From positions 443,409 to 507,408 of the forward strand of contig JBMNGN010000001.1 of NCBI GenBank assembly GCA_050949865.1: DNA of 64,000 nucleotides. Reading direction: 5' to 3'. The translations under genes and the position numbers were made by a program. Source of the DNA: JBMNGN01 sp050949865 (GTDB lineage Bacteria; Bacillota; Syntrophomonadia; Syntrophomonadales; Syntrophomonadaceae). Positions 51,908-60,978 of the stretch are shown here, piece after piece. The number at the start of each line of letters is the position of its first letter. Positions within the stretch are counted from its first letter, which is position 1. Below the pieces are notes generated by a model. The model searched no databases. It worked only from the letters and a program-made list of their open reading frames with translations, and was not told the origin of the DNA.

Positions 51908-52909
51908 CTATAGCACCCCCCGCAAGGCCAGGCCTAAAGCCATAGGGAAATCATGCCGGAAATCGTCTAACAGAGGTTGTCCATTCCTATCCGGTACAAT
52001 GAGGTTTTGATTCAATTTACCCAATTCCACCGGGTGGTTTAGCCGGGAGGCCAGTTCCTCTTCAATACCTTTAATCCGGGATCCGCCCCCGCAAATAATG
52101 GTTAAATCAATACTCTTGCCTGGGTTCTGTATCTCATAATAACCGATGGAGCGCGTCAGCTCGGAACCTATCTCCTGCAGGAGAACATGATTCTGGTTGG
52201 CTTTTAAATCGATATCTTCCTCACTATCATTGCCGTTATTCTCTTCCCGGTAAAACTGGGCCGCTCCATAGGGGATAAACCTTAAAAAACCCAATATTCC
52301 CTCACTGTATACCGAAATGCAGGAGCGGTTGGCCCCAATATTGAACACCGCAATAACCTTGCCCTGGTTTTCCTGAAAATAATCGCTGTAAACCCTGGCT
52401 AATGCGGTTGCCCCTATCTCCACCCTGGTCAATTTTAACCCGGCGTGCTGGCAACAGGTAAACAGGTTATCCGTCTCCGTCTTTCTAACCGCGATAAAAA
52501 AAACCTCGGTCTTTTTCCCTTCCTCATCTTCAAACTCCCTGACCGGGAATATATCTGAAGTAACTTCCTCTATATCGATAGGTAAAAAGCTGCTGGCCTG
52601 AAACAAGGCAGCCTGCCGCAGTTCCGGCAATTTCATCTGCGGCATAACCATAATCCGGGTATACACCTGGTGCCCTGGAACCGCAGCCACACTTTTCTTC
52701 TGCTGAAGCAGCAGCTCACGGACCAGCTTGCCTAATTGTTTTCCTAAGGCTATGGGATCAGTAATAACACCGTTTTCCATCGTTCCCGGCGTCGTGTCTA
52801 TGCTCCCATACGCCGATACCCGAAAACCTTTTCCGGTCTTTTTCACCTGTACTATTTTTATCCTTCGTTCCCCGATATCCAAACCTACACCAGATCTGCT
52901 GAAAAACAA
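51908..52909 (-). CDS. pilM: PilM, actin-like type IV pilus assembly ATPase
   Basis: 333 residues. VGLDIGERRIKIVQ, GAQFYREENNGND... and IDLTIICGGGSRIKGIEEELASRL fit the PilM/FtsA-like actin fold. PilM binds the cytoplasmic tail of PilN. Starts at TTG after AAGGAGGG. One base from pilN. Confidence 0.92.
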   Translation of the reverse strand: MFFSRSGVGLDIGERRIKIVQVKKTGKGFRVSAYGSIDTTPGTMENGVITDPIALGKQLGKLVRELLLQQKKSVAAVPGHQVYTRIMVMPQMKLPELRQAALFQASSFLPIDIEEVTSDIFPVREFEDEEGKKTEVFFIAVRKTETDNLFTCCQHAGLKLTRVEIGATALARVYSDYFQENQGKVIAVFNIGANRSCISVYSEGILGFLRFIPYGAAQFYREENNGNDSEEDIDLKANQNHVLLQEIGSELTRSIGYYEIQNPGKSIDLTIICGGGSRIKGIEEELASRLNHPVELGKLNQNLIVPDRNGQPLLDDFRHDFPMALGLALRGVL

Positions 52910-52944
52910 GCAAGGCCCTCCTTAAAAGCAGTCGCAGCTAATTC

Positions 52945-53688
52945 TCATTTAACGAAAAAACCTAAGTATATCGTCCATATTTCCCGGGAATAATTGTAGG
53001 CTAAAAAACCAGCCAGAGCCAGAAATGGCCCGAACTTTACCAAAGTTTTGCGCCCCGCCTTTTTGGCTAAAATCAATATTACACTGTAGATTCCGCCCGC
53101 AATTGAAGATATAAAAAAAGCGGTTAACGCGCCCTGAAAACCGGCAAATGCTCCTATTACTCCCGCCAGTTTTATATCGCCGCCCCCCATCCCCCCGCCG
53201 GACAAAACCGCCAGCAGAAACAGGATACCGGCGAACAGAGCCAGACCGCTCAGGGATGATTTAAGGCCAATTGTGAAAAAAGCCAGGATCAGGCCGGCTA
53301 TAATTGATGGATAAGTGATCTTGTCAGGTATGATTCCATGCTCCAGGTCTATAAAGGCGGAACTGATCAAAACCAGGTTCAGCCCCCATCCCCCCAGGGT
53401 TTCCAGGGAATAACCCCACTTTATGAACACCAAGACAAACGAAACTGCAGTAATTACCTCAACTACCGGATAACGCAGGCTGATAGGGGCGTTGCAATAA
53501 CGGCACCTGCCCTTTAATACCAGGAAGCTTGCCACCGGAATTAAATCCTGCCATTTTAAGGTATGGGAACAAGAGGAACAGCGCGACCCCGGGAAAACTA
53601 TGGACTCTTCCCGGGGCAAGCGGTAAATGAGGACATTTAGAAATGAACCCATTAACAGGGCAAAAACAACTATCCCTGCATATACCAT
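52945..53688 (-). CDS. pilD: Prepilin peptidase (type IV)
   Basis: About 247 residues. Motifs MGSFLNVLIYRLPREESI, CSSC...CRYC zinc pairs (about residues 40-65) and the second aspartate motif GGGMGGGDIKLAG (GxGD type, catalytic Asp) are present, with many membrane helices. It cleaves and N-methylates prepilins with the leaders seen in the minor pilins. I choose the ATG at 53688, after GAGGAG. Confidence 0.92.
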   Translation of the reverse strand: MVYAGIVVFALLMGSFLNVLIYRLPREESIVFPGSRCSSCSHTLKWQDLIPVASFLVLKGRCRYCNAPISLRYPVVEVITAVSFVLVFIKWGYSLETLGGWGLNLVLISSAFIDLEHGIIPDKITYPSIIAGLILAFFTIGLKSSLSGLALFAGILFLLAVLSGGGMGGGDIKLAGVIGAFAGFQGALTAFFISSIAGGIYSVILILAKKAGRKTLVKFGPFLALAGFLAYNYSREIWTIYLGFFVK

Positions 53689-53863
53689 AGATAATACTCC
53701 TCTTAAACCCTGCAACCAGAGGGATGGCTATTCCATTTACTCCGCTTTTACTCTGCTTTGGCTTTTTTAGTTTCCCTTGCCCCAGACTGGATAGCAACAA
53801 AAGCAAGCCGACTATTACGGCAATAACCGGCAGTATAATTGATTTCTTATGTTTTTTAAACAC
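53459..53863 (-). other. Overlapping reading frame upstream of pilD, possible gene remnant
   Basis: From GTG at 53863, 60 codons before pilD read MFKKHKKSIILPVIAVIVGL, then a polar Lys-rich segment, with one membrane helix. The frame then crosses the pilD start and continues out of frame to 53459, which cannot be real. It looks like the start of a small membrane protein that has lost its proper stop. No family recognised. Confidence 0.3.
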
Positions 53864-53999
53864 CCGCCAGGATATAATACCAAGAAGGGTGAGTTAATTC
53901 CTGAACCCAAAACATGGATTCATACTATCTCCTCCCAGTATTGGAATAGCTATGTTCGCAAATACCTTGATCCCCTTTATAAGCTCAGATTTATCGCCG

Positions 54000-54434
54000 C
54001 TATCGAATCGAATACCTGCTGCTTAAAGGATTGTTTCCAGTCATTGGTAGGGCGTTATTAAGTTCTTTCCATCCGACGGTTTTCAGGAATTTACCAGCTC
54101 CCCTTAAGGATCTCCTTGAGTCCTGCGCCATACAGAATAAGTTACCCCGCTGGTCCCGTAGGCATGCTTGAATATAATCACCGTCCAAGCATCGATATCT
54201 TCTGTAGGTCAGTTCCGCTGTTATTCGCTCTGGATACATCATGATCGCACCATCTATAGTCCTTAAATTAGCCTCAACTGCACTTCGATTAGCCTTTTCA
54301 GTAACATTTCTATACACCGGTACCGCTATTGCCGACAATATCCCAATAATCGCCACAACCACCATCAGTTCCACCAGTGTAAAGCCTTTTTGGTTCCTGC
54401 TCTTTTTTATTCTCTCCCCGATCCTATTAATCAC
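54000..54434 (-). pseudogene. pilA: Major type IV pilin, coding region broken after about residue 50
   Basis: GTG at 54434 follows GAGGAGGG. The first half is a clean type IVa pilin: leader MINRIGERIKKSRNQKG, then FTLVELMVVVAIIGILSAIAVPVYRNVTEKA. After GAIMMY the open frame gives an improbable Arg-rich tail to 54000. Pilin-like pieces, however, occur in the other two frames within 140 bases: NNSGTD, then PTEDIDAWTV, then DGDYIQA in the original frame, then PTGPAG, then VTYSV. At least five single-base or short indels are required, so it is a pseudogene or a badly sequenced stretch. Promoter and ribosome site are intact. Confidence 0.72.
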
Positions 54435-54469
54435 CTAGGAAATCCCTCCTCAAGAAATAATCACTTATG

Positions 54470-54497
54470 ATTATATTCTATCACTTATTTTTCCCAA
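54470..54497 (-). promoter_or_regulatory. Strong sigma-A promoter of pilA
   Basis: Minus strand TTGGGA (54492-54497), 16 bp, TATAAT (54470-54475, perfect). The pilA start codon is about 35 bases downstream. It implies that pilA is transcribed apart from the pilBTC operon. Confidence 0.6.
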
Positions 54498-54528
54498 ATT
54501 AATAGCACATTTTTTTGCTACTAAAGTC

Positions 54529-55740
54529 CTAGCGAATAGTCTGGATCATATTAAATATCGGTAAATAGGTAGCCAGAATAATCATGCCTACAAAAACCGC
54601 CACAATGATCAACAGCAAAGGTTCCAGGGCCGCCATCAGGCTATCAATAGAATAGGTAACCTCCCGGTCGTAAAAGTCGGCCATCCTCTCCAGCATCTCA
54701 TCCAGCCTGCCGGTTTCTTCCCCGATGGTGATCATTTGAATAACCATGGCTTCAAAAACCCCGGTCTGTTGCAGGGGCTCAGCAATCGACTGTCCTTCCC
54801 GGATACTATCCCTGGCCCGGGCAATGGCATTAGCTATGACCTTATTTCCTACCACCCCTTCCAATACCTCCAGGGTCTGGAGTATCGGCACCCCTGATTT
54901 AATTAAAAGCCCCATGGTTCTGGTAAAGCGGGCAACCGCCACCCGGTTTGCCGTCCGGCCTACCAGGGGCAAGGTTAAATAGAGCCGGTCAAAGAAAATC
55001 CTTCCCTGGGGCTGTTTGGCCCAGGCCTTTAAAAGGAATACTATTAACCCGATAAATGCCAGGATAAATAGAAATTTGCTGCGGATAAAATAACTGAGAT
55101 TGAGGAAAAACTGGGTAAAGGCAGGTAATTCCGCATTGGCTGATACGAACATATTGGTCAGGGTAGGCATAACAAAGGTCAATATGAATATAATCACCAC
55201 AATAGCTACTGATACCATAATAATGGGATAGGTAGATGCTGATTTTACCTTGGTCTGGATCTCCTGATCCCTTTCCAGATGGTTGGCCAGTTTATCCAGG
55301 ATTACATCCAGGACCCCGCCGGACTCCCCAGCCCGGACCATGCTTACATACATTTCCGGAAAAACCTTCCGCTGCTTGCGAATTGACTCCCAAAGGGCTG
55401 TTCCGGCTTCCAGGTCATCCCTGATCTCTCCCGCAATTCGCTTTAACTTGGGGTTTATGGTCTGCTCTTTTAATATATCGAAGCAACGGATAATCGGCAG
55501 CCCGGCTCCTATCATGGTTGATAACTGCCGGGTAAAGAGGGCAATATCTTTCGTGGTCACCTTTTCCAGGAAGCGGAAATGAATCTCCACATTCTTTCCT
55601 TGAGGTTTTTCTTCTTTTATCTCCAAAATTACATAGTTCTGCTTTAACAGGTTTTCGATAACCAGGTTGCGGTTGTCCGCTTCCAAAGTACCTTTAATTA
55701 TTCTGCCGTTCTTTGCTTTAACCTGATATGAAAAAAGCAT
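54529..55740 (-). CDS. pilC: PilC, type IV pilus platform protein
   Basis: 403 residues. Two GspF domains, the first with IALFTRQLSTMIGAGLPIIRCFDIL, FPEMYVSMVRAGESGGVLDVIL, and the second with ARFTRTMGLLIKSGVPILQTLEVL, VIQMITIGEETGRLDEML, and three membrane helices. It is the inner-membrane platform that couples PilB and PilT to fibre growth. Confidence 0.95.
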   Translation of the reverse strand: MLFSYQVKAKNGRIIKGTLEADNRNLVIENLLKQNYVILEIKEEKPQGKNVEIHFRFLEKVTTKDIALFTRQLSTMIGAGLPIIRCFDILKEQTINPKLKRIAGEIRDDLEAGTALWESIRKQRKVFPEMYVSMVRAGESGGVLDVILDKLANHLERDQEIQTKVKSASTYPIIMVSVAIVVIIFILTFVMPTLTNMFVSANAELPAFTQFFLNLSYFIRSKFLFILAFIGLIVFLLKAWAKQPQGRIFFDRLYLTLPLVGRTANRVAVARFTRTMGLLIKSGVPILQTLEVLEGVVGNKVIANAIARARDSIREGQSIAEPLQQTGVFEAMVIQMITIGEETGRLDEMLERMADFYDREVTYSIDSLMAALEPLLLIIVAVFVGMIILATYLPIFNMIQTIR

Positions 55741-55766
55741 ATCTATACTCCTGGATTATATCGCTA

Positions 55767-56807
55767 TTAACTTACTATGCGTTTTTTTACTTCTCCCAGG
55801 CTGATTAACCCCTGTTGATATAGGTTTTTCAGGCTTCTTTCCATCGATATCATGCCCTGGGAAGCACCGGTCTGGATTACCGACTGGATCAAATGGGACT
55901 TGCCTTCCCGAATTAAATTGCGTACTGCTGGTGTTCCCACCAGAATTTCGCAAGCTAGAACCCGTCCCCTGCCATCCACCCGGGGTATTAATTGCTGGGT
56001 AATTATGCCCTGCAGGGTATTGGCTAGCTGGATCCGGATCTGTTCCTGCTGGTGGGGAGGGAATACATCGATAATGCGCTCTATGGTCTGGGCCGCGGAA
56101 GATGAATGCAGGGTAGTCATAACCAGGTGTCCGGTTTCAGCCGCGGTCACCGCGGTGGAAATCGTCTCCAGGTCCCGCATCTCCCCTACCAGAATAACAT
56201 CCGGGTCCTGTCTGAGAGCTGCCCTGAGTCCCTGGGCAAAAGATACACAATCGGTTCCTACCTCCCGCTGGTTGATAATACAGTTGCCATGGCGGTGCAA
56301 ATACTCGATGGGATCCTCCAGGGTTAAGATGGTACAGTTCATTTCGGCGTTCAATAAATCTATAATAGCCGCCAGGGTTGTAGACTTGCCGCTCCCGGCA
56401 GGCCCGGTAACCAGAATCAGTCCATTTCCCCGCAAAGGCAATTCTCTGACAATGGGGGGAAGTCCCAGGGTTTCGAGTTTTGGCACAACGGTAGGAATTA
56501 AGCGCAGAGCAGCGGAATAAGAACCCCGCTGTAAATAGAGATTAACCCTGATCCTTCCAATACCAGGATAGGAAAGGGAAAAATCCACATGGCCGTCTTC
56601 CTCAAAACGGTTAAGGATTTTTTCGTTAGGAATCATTTCCATGCATAATCTTTTAGTATCCCCAATACTTAAACGGGCAGCTTGAGGCATGGTTACAAGC
56701 CTTCCGTCTACCCGGAAAACCGGAGGACGATATACGGTCAGGTGTATATCCGAAGCCCCCAGTTCCACCGCCTTCGATATTATATCCCTTACTCCCTCAG
56801 CCATCAA
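55767..56807 (-). CDS. pilT: PilT, type IV pilus retraction ATPase
   Basis: 346 residues. VELGASDIHLTVYRPPVFRVDGRL, Walker A GPAGSGKSTTLAAIIDLL, DPDVILVGEMRDLETISTAVTAAETGHLVMTTLHSSSAAQTIERIIDVFPPHQQ and AIRGMQT-like C-terminus. It lies directly after pilB (1 base) and before pilC. The second PilT at 46149 shares all motifs. Confidence 0.95.
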   Translation of the reverse strand: MMAEGVRDIISKAVELGASDIHLTVYRPPVFRVDGRLVTMPQAARLSIGDTKRLCMEMIPNEKILNRFEEDGHVDFSLSYPGIGRIRVNLYLQRGSYSAALRLIPTVVPKLETLGLPPIVRELPLRGNGLILVTGPAGSGKSTTLAAIIDLLNAEMNCTILTLEDPIEYLHRHGNCIINQREVGTDCVSFAQGLRAALRQDPDVILVGEMRDLETISTAVTAAETGHLVMTTLHSSSAAQTIERIIDVFPPHQQEQIRIQLANTLQGIITQQLIPRVDGRGRVLACEILVGTPAVRNLIREGKSHLIQSVIQTGASQGMISMERSLKNLYQQGLISLGEVKKRIVS

Positions 56808-58499
56808 CTATCCTCCTAAATAAACTGCCTTCATTACTTCTTCAATTGATGTCAGGCCCTGGGCCGCTTTTTCCAGCCCATCTTTTTTCATGTCCACCAT
56901 TCCCTGGCGCAGGGCAACTTCTTCCAGGATATGTTCCACCCCGCCTTCCCTATTAATGGCGGCTCGCATTTCCGGGTCAATGACCAGGATTTCATGCAGG
57001 GCCAGACGGCCTACATATCCGGTATTTCTGCATATCTGGCATCCCTGGTTCCGGTAAAACTGTTTACCGGAATACTCCGGAATTCCCAGGGCATGAGCCT
57101 CAACCTCATCCAGCAAATAGGCTGTTTTACACTCCGGGCACAGGCGGCGGACCAGGCGTTGAGCAATTATTCCCGCCAAAGACGAAGATAAAAGGTATTT
57201 CTGAATCCCCATATCAAGTATCCGGGTTATAGTCCCGGCTGCACTGTTGGTATGCAAGGTAGATAGGATCAGGTGCCCGGTTAAGGCTGCCCTTACCCCC
57301 AGTTCGGCGGTTTCATAGTCCCGCATTTCACCCACCATTATAACATCGGGATCCTGCCGCAATATGAAGCGCAAACCCAGGGCGAAGGTCAACCCGGCCC
57401 GGGGGTTTATCTGTACCTGATTTATACCTGCCAATGTATACTCAACCGGGTCTTCCAGGGTAATCACATTGCGGTTTACCGAGTTTATACGGTTTAATAT
57501 GCTGTACATGGTGGTGGTCTTTCCCGATCCGGTAGGACCGGTTACCAATAACATTCCATGAGGCAGCTTTAATAGGGATTCGATAATTGCCATATTATAA
57601 GGGCTGAACCCCAATTCCTCAATGCCCAGCCTGGCATTGCTGCTGTCCAGAATCCTTAAGACTATTTTTTCTCCCAGAATAGATGGTAAAGATGACATTC
57701 TGAAGTCTATTTCCCGGCCGTCAACAACCATTTTGGTCCTTCCATCCTGGGGCAGCCTCTTCTCGGAAATATCCAGATTACCGATTATTTTCAACCGCGA
57801 AACCAGGGCGGGAAATGACTGTTTGGGCAGGTTCAGCACCTCAAATAAATCACCGTCAATACGAAATCTTACTCTGACATGGCTGGGCTGCGGTTCAATG
57901 TGGATATCTGAAGCCCGGCTTTGTACCGCTTGCTGGAGCAAAGAATTGACCATGCGTATGATGGGGGCATCATCTTCAATAACAATGCTTTCCGCAGCCT
58001 GTTCTTTATCCGGGTCCTTTTTAGTCTTTTTAAGTTCACCCAGTATATGTTCAACCTTTGGATCAAACCGCAACGCGTAGTTTTGCTGAATGGCTACTTC
58101 CATTTCCCGCTCGGAAGCAATAACCGGAACTACGTCCAGCCCGGTGTAAATACGAACATCATCAATGGCCTCGTAATTGAGGGGATCAATCATGGCCAGG
58201 GTGATGCGCCCGTTTTTAGCTGATATCGGGAGAATCCTATGTTTGCGGCTCAGGCTGGCAGGGAGAAGGTTTATAGCCTCCGAATCAATTTTTACTTTGG
58301 AAAGCTCAATTCTAGGAATACCCAGTACAAATTCCAGGGTTTCCAATAATTGCTGGTCAGTTATGAAGCCCTTTTCCACCAGTATTTCGCCAAGTCTTTG
58401 GCTTTTACCCGATTGCTGGAGGGCAACAGCTTCATCCAGCTGCTCCCGGGTAATTAACCCCACCTCTACCAGCATTTCCCCAATCCTTTTACGCTTCAA
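56808..58499 (-). CDS. pilB: PilB, type IV pilus extension ATPase
   Basis: 563 residues. Two N-terminal MshEN-like segments (RIGEMLVEVGLITREQLDEAV and RLGEILVEKGFITDQQL) are followed by the ATPase core. Walker A GPTGSGKTTTMYSIL (about residue 320), Walker B VIMVGEMRDYETAELGVRAALTGHLILSTLHTNSAAGTITRILDMG. A tetracysteine zinc motif CPEC...CQIC is near residue 460. MshEN domains in homologues bind cyclic-di-GMP; here the motif is present but not verified. TTG start. Confidence 0.94.
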   Translation of the reverse strand: MKRKRIGEMLVEVGLITREQLDEAVALQQSGKSQRLGEILVEKGFITDQQLLETLEFVLGIPRIELSKVKIDSEAINLLPASLSRKHRILPISAKNGRITLAMIDPLNYEAIDDVRIYTGLDVVPVIASEREMEVAIQQNYALRFDPKVEHILGELKKTKKDPDKEQAAESIVIEDDAPIIRMVNSLLQQAVQSRASDIHIEPQPSHVRVRFRIDGDLFEVLNLPKQSFPALVSRLKIIGNLDISEKRLPQDGRTKMVVDGREIDFRMSSLPSILGEKIVLRILDSSNARLGIEELGFSPYNMAIIESLLKLPHGMLLVTGPTGSGKTTTMYSILNRINSVNRNVITLEDPVEYTLAGINQVQINPRAGLTFALGLRFILRQDPDVIMVGEMRDYETAELGVRAALTGHLILSTLHTNSAAGTITRILDMGIQKYLLSSSLAGIIAQRLVRRLCPECKTAYLLDEVEAHALGIPEYSGKQFYRNQGCQICRNTGYVGRLALHEILVIDPEMRAAINREGGVEHILEEVALRQGMVDMKKDGLEKAAQGLTSIEEVMKAVYLGG

Positions 58500-58624
58500 G
58501 GCTATAATAATCCTCCCCTGGATGTTCTAGGTTATATTGTACTCCTTAACTTAAGATCATAAAATACCATAAAGAGTGGGCTGGCTCTTTTCTGGCGCAG
58601 AAATGCACTTAATACCATTAGATT

Positions 58625-59308
58625 CTAAACCCCAAGGGGTATGGTTCTGAATTCCAGGTTCAGCAGGTCAATGTATAATAGTTTTTTACGCAACAATTCT
58701 CCCCGGCCAATAAGTATTTTAATTACCTGGCTGGCCTGAATTGAGGCCACCAGGGAAGCGGTGTAAGGCAGATTGCCCAGCCGTTTTTCCAACCCTTTAA
58801 CCTGATGCTGGGGATAAATGATATTCAAGGTTTTATCCCCGGGAAATATAGTAGTAACCTGTCCATACCATCCACCGATGGCCCCATGAACCAAAGGAAT
58901 GTTTAATTGTTCGGCATAATCCTGGATTAACAGTCGGGAATGCTTGCTGTCCAGGGCATCTACAATTACATCATGCCCCTGCAGTATGGGTATGGCATTC
59001 CCATGGTCAACAAATTCATTTACCGGTCGGACCTCTATGGTGGGGTTTACCTCCTGCATCCGTTTCCTGGCCATTAAGGATTTGCTCTTTCCTATTGAAT
59101 GAACATCGCTTAATAACTGGCGGTTAAGATTGGATTCCACAAAAACGTCCCCATCCACAACGGTTAAATAGCCTATGCCCAACCGGCCAAGGCTCTCAAT
59201 TATATATCCGCCGAGACCCCCGCACCCGACAATACACACTTTATGCTTTTGCAGGCTTTCACTCTCTTCCCGGTTTAAGGCCTCCATATTTTTCTTGTAT
59301 CTCTCCAT
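58625..59308 (-). CDS. ThiF/MoeB/HesA-family adenylyltransferase
   Basis: 227 residues. The ATP-binding loop VCIVGCGGLGGYIIESLGRLGIG and VDGDVFVESNLNRQLLSD are E1-like signatures. VDALDSKHSRLLI is the dinucleotide-fold follow-up. The C-x-x-C zinc pairs of full MoeB/ThiF are absent. It probably adenylylates the C-terminus of a small sulfur-carrier protein, but no carrier gene is visible. It follows aroB by 28 bases. A start at ATG 59308 follows CCGGAGG. Confidence 0.82.
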   Translation of the reverse strand: MERYKKNMEALNREESESLQKHKVCIVGCGGLGGYIIESLGRLGIGYLTVVDGDVFVESNLNRQLLSDVHSIGKSKSLMARKRMQEVNPTIEVRPVNEFVDHGNAIPILQGHDVIVDALDSKHSRLLIQDYAEQLNIPLVHGAIGGWYGQVTTIFPGDKTLNIIYPQHQVKGLEKRLGNLPYTASLVASIQASQVIKILIGRGELLRKKLLYIDLLNLEFRTIPLGV

Positions 59309-59336
59309 GCATGAACCTCCGGATTATGCTTTTAAG

Positions 59337-60437
59337 CTATTTTATGCATCGGGCCATTTCTATAGCTTCTTTCACCAGCTGGGGGTCAATGCTATTGGTG
59401 ATAAAATAGCCGCCTATCCCTTTCGGTAAGATCAAGGTAAGTTTACCCTGTTTAATCTTCTTATCGCTGAGCATTCCGCGGTAAATTTCTTCACTGGTGT
59501 ACCCTGGAAACTCATTATAAATATCCATTCCCTTAAACAGGTTAACAATCCTATCAACCTCTGTTCCAGTAACCGTTCCCATTAACTGTCCCAGGCAAGC
59601 AGCACATATAGTACCTGCAACTACCGCTTCCCCATGCTTAAAGCGGGAATAACCCCCGAGTTTTTCAAGGGAGTGGCCAAAGGTATGGCCGAGATTAAGG
59701 ATCGATCTTATACCCAATTCTATCTCATCCTGCTCCACAATATCCCTCTTGAGCTGGCAGGAACGGTTTATAATATACCCCAGGCATTCCTTATCCTTCT
59801 CCTTAATTAACCTCATGTTCTGCTCAAGGAAACGGAAAAATTCGCTATCGCAGATAATCCCGTATTTCACCACTTCACCCAGGCCGCTCTTGTACTCCCG
59901 GGATTCAAGGGTATCCAGGGTAAGGGTATCTATTATGACCATCCGGGGTTGATAAAAAGCACCGATCAGGTTTTTCCCGCCTGGATGGTTTACAGCTACC
60001 TTGCCGCCGACACTGCTGTCCACCTGGGATAACAGGGTGGTTGGAATCTGTATGTAATCAATCCCCCTATGATACACAGCCGCCACCAGTCCCCCCAGAT
60101 CCCCGACCACGCCCCCGCCCAGGGTTAATAAAAGGCTATCCCGTTCCAGGCCGGCTCGGACTGCCTGATCCAGCACCTTTTCCGCCTCTGACAGGGTTTT
60201 GTATTCTTCCCCATCAGGAATCAATGCGATTTCCAGGAGAAAGCCGGCTTGCCTGAGCTTGTCTATTACTTTCTGTCCATATAAACCGAATACGGTAGGA
60301 TTGCTGACCAGAATAGCCTTTTTGGATCTGCATACCGATAAAGCCAGGTGGCCTACCCTATTTAAGCTGTCAGGCTCTATTACGATAGGATAAGAACGTT
60401 TGCCCAATCTAACTGTTATTTCCGGCATCCTGTTCAT
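59337..60437 (-). CDS. aroB: 3-dehydroquinate synthase
   Basis: 366 residues. NAD and metal-site motifs are complete: GGGVVGDLGGLVAAVYHRGIDYIQIPTTLLSQVDSSVGGKVAVNHPGGKNLIGAFYQP, GEVVKYGIICD, LNLGHTFGHSLEKLG, and KHGEAVVAG. It converts DAHP to 3-dehydroquinate. Overlaps aroK by 29 bases, so it is co-transcribed in aroE-aroC-aroK-aroB. Confidence 0.96.
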   Translation of the reverse strand: MNRMPEITVRLGKRSYPIVIEPDSLNRVGHLALSVCRSKKAILVSNPTVFGLYGQKVIDKLRQAGFLLEIALIPDGEEYKTLSEAEKVLDQAVRAGLERDSLLLTLGGGVVGDLGGLVAAVYHRGIDYIQIPTTLLSQVDSSVGGKVAVNHPGGKNLIGAFYQPRMVIIDTLTLDTLESREYKSGLGEVVKYGIICDSEFFRFLEQNMRLIKEKDKECLGYIINRSCQLKRDIVEQDEIELGIRSILNLGHTFGHSLEKLGGYSRFKHGEAVVAGTICAACLGQLMGTVTGTEVDRIVNLFKGMDIYNEFPGYTSEEIYRGMLSDKKIKQGKLTLILPKGIGGYFITNSIDPQLVKEAIEMARCIK

Positions 60438-60978
60438 CCTTTCCTCCAGCTTGACCTAACTTAGCGTGATTATAGATGCGGACAATTTCATTGACCACTG
60501 CATACAAATCCCGTTCACTAGTATTGATTCTATAATCGGCCTGAGCATAGAAAGGCTCTCTTTCTTTCAGCATCTGCTTAATATCCTTTGTGGTAACATT
60601 CTTCTTAAGCAGCGGCCGGGAACCCTTTTTACGGTTAACCCGCTCCAGGATATCCTCCGGACTTGCCTCCAGGCAGATGACTATTCCATTATTCCTCAAG
60701 GCTTCGATATTTTCTTTATATAGAACAACTCCTCCTCCGGTTGCAACTACCAGATTACTTCTCTTGCTCAACTTGGCAGCCATAAGCTTTTCCTCCGAAC
60801 GGAACCGGATCTCACCGTAGCGCCGGAACAGTTCCTTTATGGTAAGCCCTGTTATCCTCTCTATTTCTTTGTCCATATCCACAAATTCCATTTTCAACCT
60901 TTCAGCCACTTTTAAACCCACAGAACTTTTTCCTGTTCCCATAAAGCCTATCAAAATTAAATTTTTACCCATTGCCAC
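60409..60978 (-). CDS. aroK: Shikimate kinase
   Basis: 189 residues. Walker A GFMGTGKSSVGLKVAERL, shikimate-site DMDKEIERITGLTIKELF, and ATGGGVVLYKENIEALR with the following RPLLKK lid are family-typical. It phosphorylates shikimate. It overlaps aroC by 22 bases and aroB by 29. The C-terminus (GKDEQDAGNNS) extends past the usual end. Confidence 0.95.
   Translation of the reverse strand: MAMGKNLILIGFMGTGKSSVGLKVAERLKMEFVDMDKEIERITGLTIKELFRRYGEIRFRSEEKLMAAKLSKRSNLVVATGGGVVLYKENIEALRNNGIVICLEASPEDILERVNRKKGSRPLLKKNVTTKDIKQMLKEREPFYAQADYRINTSERDLYAVVNEIVRIYNHAKLGQAGGKDEQDAGNNS

Noticed and set aside
55852..56520. Plus-strand open frame of 222 codons opposite pilT
   Set aside because: Antisense to the PilT ATPase core; Trp and Arg rich shadow with no motif or start signal.
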